12,466 bases of DNA from an uncultured Clostridia bacterium (GTDB lineage Bacteria; Bacillota; Clostridia; Christensenellales; Aristaeellaceae): the NCBI GenBank assembly GCA_946615785.1, contig CAMOIA010000016.1:1-12466 (forward strand), written 5' to 3'. The notes beneath the pieces are model-generated. The model ran no database searches and was not told the DNA's origin. It was given only the letters and a program-made list of their open reading frames with translations. A program made the position numbers and the translations under genes. Below, in pieces: positions 1-5,477 of the stretch (the stretch's first letter is position 1; every line of letters begins with the position of its first letter).

Positions 1-296
1 CTGGCGGTGGACCAGCCCTCGCGCATCGCAAGGTCCAGATCCGGAATGCCGGGGCCGTGATCCGTGCTCACAAGGCGCACGTGCTCCGGCGTGACCTCCA
101 GGGTCAGAACGCCGCCCTCCGAATGGATGACCAGGTTCAGTTCCACCTCGTAGCTTGCCACCGAAACCCTGCGCAGCACGGACGCGGACACCCCGAGCTG
201 CTTCAGTTTTCGCTTGATGTCCGCGGAGGCTTCGCCCGCCCGGGTATAATCCTCCGCTTCCACCGGATATTCCGCATGCAAAAGCGCCTCGCTCAT
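1..296 (-). CDS. RsbW-like ATP-binding protein (GHKL fold), C-terminal part outside window
   Basis: The frame starts at ATG (296-294) and runs off the left edge, so only about 98 residues are present. The N-terminal part, MSEALLHAEYPVEAEDY, is followed by a helical stretch with an N-box-like motif (YEVELNLVIHS, about residues 49-59) and a G1-box-like DHGPGIPD (about 79-86). These are hallmarks of the histidine-kinase-like ATPase fold used by anti-sigma factors such as RsbW and SpoIIAB. The start codon overlaps the stop of the preceding DRTGG-domain gene as ATGA, which implies translational coupling. In Clostridia this pair often lies next to [FeFe]-hydrogenase or NuoE-like subunits; that is family knowledge, since no hydrogenase gene is in view. 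The protein kinase or anti-sigma target is unknown. Confidence 0.85.
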   Translation of the reverse strand, partial: MSEALLHAEYPVEAEDYTRAGEASADIKRKLKQLGVSASVLRRVSVASYEVELNLVIHSEGGVLTLEVTPEHVRLVSTDHGPGIPDLDLAMREGWSTA

Positions 297-667
297 TGTC
301 CGTCCTCGCTTTCAGGCCATTCGATGGGAACGCCGCGAAGACCGGCCTCATACAATAACCCGCAGGCCGTGAACGCCGTTTCCTTGGTGGAAATGACCAC
401 CAGGTTCTGCTCCTCGGCCTGTTCCAGGATTTCCTCTCCCGGAATCTTGCCGCGCGCGAACACCAGGCACTTTAAATCCAGCATGTCCGCCGTGCGCAGC
501 ACATGCGGATTGGTCAGGCCTGTGATCAGCACCGTTTTTTCATTGACAAAAGCCAGCACGTCGCTCATCAGATCAGAGCAGCAGGCCGTAAAAACAGGCG
601 TTTCGATCCTCTCCTGACCGCAGAGCACCCGGGCGTGCAGCACCCGCACCATATCCGCAATCGTCAT
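293..667 (-). CDS. DRTGG-domain protein
   Basis: A 124-residue protein starting MTIADMVRVLHARVLCG. The body resembles small stand-alone DRTGG-domain proteins: a beta/alpha fold with CCSDLMSDVLAFV near residues 29-41, VLITGLTNPHVLRTADM near 46-62 and VVISTKETAFTACGLLYEAG near 89-108. DRTGG domains also occur in CBS-domain proteins and phosphotransacetylases and probably bind a ligand, but no reaction is known. I chose the ATG at 667 because AAAAGGGGAA precedes it at good spacing. An in-frame upstream ATG (736) lies inside the -35 element of the promoter and cannot be used. The protein is first in a transcription unit with the RsbW-like ATPase, with a 4-bp overlap. By analogy with clostridial loci, a role in regulating or sensing hydrogen metabolism is possible but inferred. 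Confidence 0.85.
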   Translation of the reverse strand: MTIADMVRVLHARVLCGQERIETPVFTACCSDLMSDVLAFVNEKTVLITGLTNPHVLRTADMLDLKCLVFARGKIPGEEILEQAEEQNLVVISTKETAFTACGLLYEAGLRGVPIEWPESEDGQ

Positions 668-707
668 ACGCGATTCCCCTTTTCGGAATAGAGTTGTATT
701 TGTCCTC

Positions 708-736
708 ATTTTAGCGGTTTTGTGCCGGTCTGTCAA
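708..736 (-). promoter_or_regulatory. Sigma-A-type promoter of the DRTGG/ATPase unit
   Basis: On the minus strand a perfect -35 TTGACA (736-731) and a -10 TAAAAT (713-708) are separated by exactly 17 bases. Transcription would start near position 701, giving a leader of about 34 bases to the ATG at 667. This is the best promoter match in the window. It lies just downstream of the terminator that closes the neighbouring cluster, so the two units are insulated. Confidence 0.88.
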
Positions 737-744
737 TCACGGGC

Positions 745-787
745 GCAAAAAAGCCGGACGGAGCGGCCGAGCGTCTCTCCATCCGGC
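745..787 (-). terminator. Rho-independent terminator after the ADP-ribosylglycohydrolase gene
   Basis: Arms GCCGGACGGAG (753-763) and CTCCATCCGGC (777-787) form an 11-bp stem. The one imperfect position is a G-U wobble on the minus-strand RNA but a C-A mismatch on the plus strand. The minus RNA then runs into six U residues (752-747). This orientation ends transcripts coming from the gene that stops at 863. Confidence 0.85.
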
Positions 788-862
788 AAAACGGTTTTTG
801 AAAGCATCCGCTGCAAGGCCGGCGCCGTTTCAAAGCCTCCGGGAGGACATGTCCGGCAGCGC

Positions 863-1795
863 TTACTCACAGAGCTTCTCAAGCCATTCCCTGCGCTGAA
901 GCACACTTATCCATTCCTGAGGAATGGCTTCAAAGCCATAGAAGAGTCCGGCGATTCCGCCCGCGATCGCGCCGACCGTATCGCTGTCGTACCCGAGGTT
1001 GACCGCCCTGAGGAGGGCGTCTTCGAAGCTGTCCGTGGTCGCAAGCGACCAGACGGCGGCCTCCAGCGCGTCCACCACATATCCTTTGCTGCTGATTTCT
1101 TCCGCAGGCAATTGGGAGAAGGCCTGAAGATCGCTCAGGCGGTCATAGTGCTTCAGCTCTTCCCGCTCTGAAAGGGTGTCCTCGTAGAACTGAAAACCCT
1201 GCGATAGCCCCAACTGCAGCCTGGCGTTCAGATCGCCTTCTTCGTTCAGGACCGCCCTTGCCATAAAATAATACAGGCCGCAGGCAATATTGGCCCTGAT
1301 GTGGCCATGCGTCAGGCTTCCAACCTCATGAATGATCTGAATGGCCGAAGTGTCGTCCATTTCCTTTTCGACGCAGAAAATGCAGGCCGGCAGAATGCGC
1401 ATCAGGCTGCCGTCGCCGTTGTTGCCTTCGTCGCGGCCCCCGCAGGTCAGAGGATCCTTTTGCCTTTTGTATCTGCAGATGGCGCTCATCGTGCCGCCGC
1501 CGATATCAAAGGAATAGCCGTAGGGCGTGAACGCGCCTTGATCCAGCCATTTGACAAAATTGCCCATGATGTCGTTCAGATCGACGGCGTCAAGCCTCTT
1601 CAGGCTTTCAAGCAGCGCGAGCGTCAGGCTGCTGTCATCCGTCCAGGAACCCTTGGGAAGGCTGAAGGTGCCGTATCCGCGCATGCCCGTGACGGGATGC
1701 TGTGCCACCTCGTTCCTTGATTCAAACTGAACGGGGCAGCCAAGCGCGTCGCCCGTAACGACGCCTATGATGCCGTCTTTCCAAAGATTCCTCAC
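863..1795 (-). CDS. ADP-ribosylglycohydrolase (DraG/ARH family)
   Basis: A 310-residue protein, the usual length for the family. Enzymes of this type hydrolyse ADP-ribose from modified proteins, nucleic acids or small molecules, using a two-metal (Mg or Mn) centre. Visible signatures are GDALGCPVQF (15-24), the metal-binding WTDDSS (51-56, with T52, D53, D54), LTHGH (161-165) and the C-terminal GYDSDTVGAIAGGIAG (268-283, with D270, D272, T273). All expected metal ligands appear intact, so the enzyme is probably active and cytoplasmic. The start is GTG (1795), with AGGAGG 9 bases upstream. It is the last gene of the minus-strand cluster, 24 bp after the VWA gene, and is followed by a terminator. 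The substrate cannot be told from sequence: no dinitrogenase reductase is in view, so DraG itself is unlikely. Confidence 0.92.
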   Translation of the reverse strand: MRNLWKDGIIGVVTGDALGCPVQFESRNEVAQHPVTGMRGYGTFSLPKGSWTDDSSLTLALLESLKRLDAVDLNDIMGNFVKWLDQGAFTPYGYSFDIGGGTMSAICRYKRQKDPLTCGGRDEGNNGDGSLMRILPACIFCVEKEMDDTSAIQIIHEVGSLTHGHIRANIACGLYYFMARAVLNEEGDLNARLQLGLSQGFQFYEDTLSEREELKHYDRLSDLQAFSQLPAEEISSKGYVVDALEAAVWSLATTDSFEDALLRAVNLGYDSDTVGAIAGGIAGLFYGFEAIPQEWISVLQRREWLEKLCE

Positions 1796-1810
1796 CCGTT
1801 CATGCCTCCT
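1793..1810 (-). promoter_or_regulatory. Ribosome binding site and GTG start choice for the ADP-ribosylglycohydrolase
   Basis: The site AGGAGG (1810-1805) is followed after one base by ATG (1803), which would open only ATG-AAC-GGG-stop in another frame. The GTG at 1795 sits nine bases from the site and opens the real gene. Spacing therefore decides for GTG. The tiny competing frame ends with a TGA that overlaps the GTG. Confidence 0.7.
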
Positions 1811-1819
1811 TTTCGGATT

Positions 1820-2467
1820 TCAGTCTTTTCTTTCCCTGAAATCCTCTTCAATTTCTTTCTTCCATTCCCGTCCGACGCGGGCGTTTGCCCTGAAGGAGCT
1901 GATGGTTCTGCTCGTCACTTCGTAATTCAGCCTCTGCCCTCTCGGGTCGTTGCGGAACGTGACGGCACGGTCTTCCGCGATGCCAAAGTGCGCGGCGGTT
2001 TCCACCGCGTCGATATTGGCCCCCAGGAACAGAAACTCCCAACCGTACACTTCCTTCTCCCGTTTGATCATCTGCTTCACTTCGTCGCTTGTGTAGCGGC
2101 ACGAGGCGTTCTCCATGCCGTCGGTCGTGATGACGAAGACCGTGTGCTCCGGCAGGTCCTCTTCGCGGGCGTACTTATGCACGCTGCCGATGTGGTGAAT
2201 GGCGCATCCGATGGCGTCGATCAGGGCGGTGCATCCGCCAACGCTGTACTGGCGTTCCGTCAGGGGTTCGATCTTCTGAATGTCCACCCGGTCGTGGATC
2301 ACCGCGCTGTTGTCCGAGAAGAGCACCGTGGAAACGATCGCTTCCCCGTCCTGCTGCCTTTGGCGGTCGATCATGCTGTTGAAACCGCCGATGGTGTCCT
2401 TTTCAAGGCCGTGCATGGAGCCGCTTTTATCCAGAATGAACACCATTTCCGTCAGATTCTTTTTCAT
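1820..2467 (-). CDS. Cytoplasmic VWA-domain protein with complete MIDAS
   Basis: A 215-residue protein that is almost entirely one von Willebrand factor A domain, with no signal peptide or membrane segment. The metal-ion-dependent adhesion site is complete: DKSGSM (13-18, D13, S15, S17), the conserved Thr in GCTALIDA (T80) and TTDGMEN (114-120, D116). The remainder includes a strand-helix GWEFLFLGANIDAVETA (142-158) and a charged C-terminal tail. Intracellular bacterial VWA proteins usually act as metal-dependent scaffolds or partners, for example of AAA ATPases or Ter-type stress modules; none of those is visible here. AAGGAGGGGA lies just before the ATG (2467). It is 24 bp upstream of the ADP-ribosylglycohydrolase gene, so the two are probably co-translated and functionally linked. 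The function beyond metal-dependent protein binding is unknown. Confidence 0.88.
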   Translation of the reverse strand: MKKNLTEMVFILDKSGSMHGLEKDTIGGFNSMIDRQRQQDGEAIVSTVLFSDNSAVIHDRVDIQKIEPLTERQYSVGGCTALIDAIGCAIHHIGSVHKYAREEDLPEHTVFVITTDGMENASCRYTSDEVKQMIKREKEVYGWEFLFLGANIDAVETAAHFGIAEDRAVTFRNDPRGQRLNYEVTSRTISSFRANARVGREWKKEIEEDFRERKD

Positions 2468-2512
2468 TTAAAATCCCCTCCTTTTCTGTTCGCAGGTTCA
2501 TCCTGCGTGCCT

Positions 2513-2521
2513 ATCATAGCA
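2513..2521 (-). promoter_or_regulatory. Possible extended -10 promoter for the VWA gene
   Basis: The minus strand reads TGC-TATGAT (2521-2513), an extended -10 of the TGn-TATAAT kind, about 45 bases before the VWA start. No good -35 is seen. It would allow VWA and ADP-ribosylglycohydrolase expression apart from the genes upstream. Confidence 0.35.
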
Positions 2522-2559
2522 GGCGGAGGGGACGGTATGGTCGCCTTGAAAGCGACAAA

Positions 2560-2985
2560 TCAGTCGGTCAGAAGAAACTTGAGCGCGCGGTTGTATTTTT
2601 CCTGGCGAAGAACGTCCTTCATGGTAACCGTGCTGAGCCTTGACAGGTTGCTGTTGTCGACAAGATCGCTGATCTTGACCAGCCTGGCGACGGGATTTAG
2701 CTTCACGCGCTGAAGGTAATCGTCCCAGCTTTCACCGCTTCTTCTGCTGACGGCGTCGACGGCCGCCGCCGTTTCCGCGCCGAATTCCCTCTCGATTTCC
2801 GAAAGGGCAAGCCCCGTGTCCTCCACGGTGTCGTGCAGCCACCCGACCACCTGCGCTTCGGGGCTGCAAAGCCGCCCCGCCACGCGGGCCGGATGCCCGA
2901 TATAGGGGCTCCCGGCCTTGTCCGTCTGGCCCCGGTGCAGCCTTTCGGCCCAGGCCTTTGCGGTTGCGACATCCTGACTGTACAT
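2560..2985 (-). CDS. RelA/SpoT-type HD-domain phosphohydrolase, single domain (MESH1-like)
   Basis: A 141-residue protein consisting only of the HD hydrolase domain of the RelA/SpoT superfamily, with no synthetase, TGS or ACT domain. Ligand motifs fit the family: HPARVA (31-36), HDTVEDT (51-57, H51-D52 and E55-D56) and KISDLVDN (104-111, D107). Small proteins of this type hydrolyse (p)ppGpp or related pyrophosphorylated nucleotides with Mn2+; the actual substrate is not proven. The ATG at 2985 was preferred to an upstream in-frame ATG at 3069 because AGGAGG (2995-2990) directly precedes it and because the upstream extension, rich in Arg and Gly, overlaps the -10 of a candidate promoter. It lies 129 bp after the asparaginase gene and 92 bp before the VWA gene, all in the same direction. 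Confidence 0.87.
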   Translation of the reverse strand: MYSQDVATAKAWAERLHRGQTDKAGSPYIGHPARVAGRLCSPEAQVVGWLHDTVEDTGLALSEIEREFGAETAAAVDAVSRRSGESWDDYLQRVKLNPVARLVKISDLVDNSNLSRLSTVTMKDVLRQEKYNRALKFLLTD

Positions 2986-3060
2986 GCGTCCTCCTGTTTC
3001 GATCTGTTTGCCCCGTCTTCGCGGCAGCCTGCCGCAGGCGGGGGTTCTCTCACTGTCTGC

Positions 3061-3089
3061 GTTATACAATGAAACGGCAAGGGTCTGAA
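3061..3089 (-). promoter_or_regulatory. Candidate promoter for the HD hydrolase gene
   Basis: A -35 TTCAGA (3089-3084, four of six consensus bases) and a -10 TATAAC (3066-3061, five of six) are separated by 17 bases in the 129-bp gap after the asparaginase gene. A small hairpin, ATCGTC-GAA-GACGAT (3092-3106), sits between the asparaginase stop and this promoter but lacks a U tract on the minus RNA, so read-through from upstream is likely. Confidence 0.55.
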
Positions 3090-3114
3090 GAATCGTCGAA
3101 GACGATCATGCGCA

Positions 3115-4179
3115 TCAGTACTGCAGAAACAGTTCCTCCAGATATTCCTGGCTTGCGTCCACCGTCAGCGCCAATCGCAAAAGGATGGCTGCCTTCTGCG
3201 GGGAAAGGCTGTTCGCAGCCACGGTGTTTTTGCAAAGCAGGTTTTCCTTCGTGATCACACCGTCGTCGATTCTGGAACTGACGACCACGGGAATGGAAAG
3301 ACCGCCGATCACTTCGATCCACTTCCTGCTGAATTCGCCCGCGCCCGCTCCGGCAATGACCAGACCGTCCGAATGCCCGGCGGCAAAACGCACGAGAGAG
3401 GGATCCGCGTCCAGAGAAAAATAAAGAATCGAAACCCTTGGAAGCGCCGATAAAGCGGATATATCAAACACGGTCTGCGTCGTATGCGTCTTTGACGGGC
3501 TTTCGTACAGCAAAACCGTGCCGTCGCGGACGACGCCGATCGCTCCCCTTTCACCCGCCGAAATCGCCGTGACATTGTAGGTGCTGTATTTGGATACGGT
3601 GCGTGCGGAGTAGATTCGATCCGAAAAAACGACGAGCACGCCTTTCCCGACGGCTTCGTCGGATGCAGCGACGCAGACAGACTGATACAGATTCATGGGG
3701 CCGTCAGCCGATATGGATGTGGCGGGGCGCATGGAGCCCGTCAGTACCACAGGCTTGTCCGTCTTCACGGTCAGGTTCAGAAAGTATGCGGTTTCTTCCA
3801 TGGTATCCGTTCCATGGGTGATGACGAAGCCTCTGACGGCGGGATCGCGGGCAAGTTCGTTGATCTTATTGGCCAGCGCGAGCCAGATTTCCACCGTAAT
3901 GTCGTCGGAATTGACATTGCAGATCTGGACGGTGTCGATCTGCGCGACCTGGGCCAGCTTGGGCACAGCAAGCAGCAGTTCTTCCGCTGTCAGCGCACCC
4001 GGGGTGTATCCGGCTGTTTTCCCCTCTTCTCCTACGCCGGCGATCGTTCCCCCTGTGGCCAGCACGACGATTTTCCGGCCGCCCCCTGGCTTTGCATGTC
4101 CGTCCGCTGTTTCTGCCCGCGCAGCGGCGAAAGGCAAGAACATGATGCCGCACAGAACCAGAATCATGATGATTGTCAC
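3115..4179 (-). CDS. ansB: Type II-like secreted L-asparaginase
   Basis: A 354-residue protein that hydrolyses L-asparagine to aspartate and ammonia in this family. A hydrophobic signal sequence (residues 2-20) ends in AAARA|ET, a plausible signal peptidase I site, so it probably acts outside the membrane. Family motifs are LATGGTIAG (40-48, nucleophile Thr45), Y58, NVNSDD (88-93, S91), ITHGTDTMEET (120-130, Thr124 and Asp125) and TGSMRP (147-152). By eye, the position of the catalytic Lys162 of the E. coli type II enzyme aligns with Asp174 in AASDEAVGKG, which would weaken the T-K-D triad. The start is GTG, with AAGGA nine bases upstream; the signal peptide has no basic residue before the core. 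The gene follows the macrodomain gene by 42 bp. The symbol is by family only; glutaminase activity cannot be excluded. Confidence 0.88.
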   Translation of the reverse strand: MTIIMILVLCGIMFLPFAAARAETADGHAKPGGGRKIVVLATGGTIAGVGEEGKTAGYTPGALTAEELLLAVPKLAQVAQIDTVQICNVNSDDITVEIWLALANKINELARDPAVRGFVITHGTDTMEETAYFLNLTVKTDKPVVLTGSMRPATSISADGPMNLYQSVCVAASDEAVGKGVLVVFSDRIYSARTVSKYSTYNVTAISAGERGAIGVVRDGTVLLYESPSKTHTTQTVFDISALSALPRVSILYFSLDADPSLVRFAAGHSDGLVIAGAGAGEFSRKWIEVIGGLSIPVVVSSRIDDGVITKENLLCKNTVAANSLSPQKAAILLRLALTVDASQEYLEELFLQY

Positions 4180-4221
4180 TTTTTTCTTTCCTTCTCTGTC
4201 GTCGTTATGGCAAGCCGAACC

Positions 4222-5295
4222 TTACATCACCGATCCGAGCAGCTTCTGATCAAAAGCGAAAAGCGCTTCGTTGATCTCAAAGATGTCGTAATTCCCCTGC
4301 CGGATGAAAAACTCCACGATCAGGTCGAATTTGCTGCTGTGCGAAAGGGAAAACCCAGCCTTTTTCAGCATTTCTTCCGTTTCAGCAAGCGGCAGGCGCA
4401 GGGCGACGGCGAAGGCCAGCACGGTGCTCTTTCCCGGCCTGTATTCCGGCTGGTTTTTGATTTTGTTAAAAAGCTTCCGGTCCACGTTGGCCAGCTTATA
4501 GCACTCGGCGTCCGTCATGCCCTGCTCGTCGATCTTCCTAAGCAGCATTTCCCGAAAGCCCTCGTCCATGCGCTTGAGGTAATCCTCAAGGGACGGCCCG
4601 GCGGACGCCTTCTCCCCCCAATCGCCGTCCCAGGCCGCTTCAATCGGCGCTTCTTCGGTCTCTTCAGGTGCAAGCGGCAGGCTCTCGCTTTCCCACGGCG
4701 CCCGGGCGGCGGGAAAAAGCGTGTTGCCGAGGTAGCGACGCCTGCTTTCCGCCTCTTCGTAAAAAGGACCCGCATAGGCGTCGTCAATAAAAGCCCGGAT
4801 ATGGGCATAGAGCCTTTGGCTGATGGCGAACGACGCTTTGTCAAAGATGACCAGGAACACGTTCATATCATGGCTGAGCAGGAAGTCCCGGATGGCGTCC
4901 GTCGCCACTTTCAGCGCTTCCTCCTTCGGATAGCCATATACGCCCGAGGAGATCAGCGGGAAAGCGACGGATTCGCATCCGTATTCGGCAGCCAGGTGCA
5001 GCGAAACGGTATAGCAGGACGCAAGCAGCGCCTTTTCGTTTTTCGTCCCGCCCTCCCAGACGGGGCCGACGGTATGGATGACATACCGGCAGGGCAGCCG
5101 ATAGCCCTTTGTAACTTTGGCCTGCCCGGTTTCACAGCCGCCAAGGGTCCTGCATTCCTCCAGAAGTTCCCTGCCCGCGGCACGGTGGATGGCGCCGTCC
5201 ACGCCGCCCCCGCCCAGCAGGGTGGAATTTGCGGCGTTGACAATGGCGTCCACCCGCATCCTGGTAATATCGTTCCGGACAATTTCAAAAGGCAT
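4222..5295 (-). CDS. MacroD-like macrodomain protein with C-terminal helical (HTH-like) domain
   Basis: A 357-residue protein in two parts. Residues 1-175 are a macrodomain with the ADP-ribose-binding loops VDAIVNAANSTLLGGGGVDG (15-34) and SSGVYGYP (116-123). This is the MacroD type that removes ADP-ribose from acidic residues or hydrolyses O-acetyl-ADP-ribose. After an acidic, Pro/Glu-rich linker (about 195-233), residues 234-357 form a helical domain. It includes DAECYKLANVDRKLFNKIKN (262-281), similar to a Cro/XRE-type helix-turn-helix, and ends FEINEALFAFDQKLLG. That tail is common in Firmicute macrodomain proteins (family recollection); whether it binds DNA, RNA or a protein is unknown. 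It is the first gene of the cluster, about 38 bp downstream of a promoter with a perfect -10. A GAAGGGAA ribosome site lies close to the ATG. The protein is cytoplasmic, with no membrane segment. Confidence 0.92.
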   Translation of the reverse strand: MPFEIVRNDITRMRVDAIVNAANSTLLGGGGVDGAIHRAAGRELLEECRTLGGCETGQAKVTKGYRLPCRYVIHTVGPVWEGGTKNEKALLASCYTVSLHLAAEYGCESVAFPLISSGVYGYPKEEALKVATDAIRDFLLSHDMNVFLVIFDKASFAISQRLYAHIRAFIDDAYAGPFYEEAESRRRYLGNTLFPAARAPWESESLPLAPEETEEAPIEAAWDGDWGEKASAGPSLEDYLKRMDEGFREMLLRKIDEQGMTDAECYKLANVDRKLFNKIKNQPEYRPGKSTVLAFAVALRLPLAETEEMLKKAGFSLSHSSKFDLIVEFFIRQGNYDIFEINEALFAFDQKLLGSVM

Positions 5296-5333
5296 TTCCC
5301 TTCGCCCCGCTTTCCTGATCGCGTCATGCCTTT

Positions 5334-5362
5334 ATTATACCCGCATTCCGTCATCGCCGCAA
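5334..5362 (-). promoter_or_regulatory. Promoter of the macrodomain gene cluster
   Basis: On the minus strand a perfect -10 TATAAT (5339-5334) stands 17 bases from TTGCGG (5362-5357), a half-matching -35. The predicted start near 5327 gives a leader of about 30 bases. The weak -35 suggests modest basal expression or dependence on an activator. Confidence 0.62.
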
Positions 5363-5396
5363 GGTTGACAAAAAGGCAAAAGGGCCTGGAAAAGCA

Positions 5397-5435
5397 AATG
5401 AAAAGGCCGCCCGCGCAAGGGCTTTGCGCGGGCGG
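5397..5435 (-). terminator. Rho-independent terminator after the S10/PepX-C fusion gene
   Basis: A perfect 12-bp stem, CCGCCCGCGCAA (5407-5418) with TTGCGCGGGCGG (5424-5435), closes a 5-base loop. The minus RNA continues CCUUUUCAUUUG. It lies 43 bp past the stop codon at 5478 and separates this gene from the macrodomain cluster promoter. Confidence 0.88.
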
Positions 5436-5477
5436 AGGCGTTATTGGGATCAATTCACTTCTTCTGTTTTTTCTGAC

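Noticed and set aside
668..736. A longer N-terminus for the DRTGG protein starting at 736
   Set aside because: The extension covers a near-perfect promoter, and a proper ribosome site precedes the ATG at 667.
2496..2526. A short imperfect inverted repeat (GCCT...AGGC) upstream of the VWA gene
   Set aside because: The arms are only four bases long and there is no U tract, so it is not a credible terminator.
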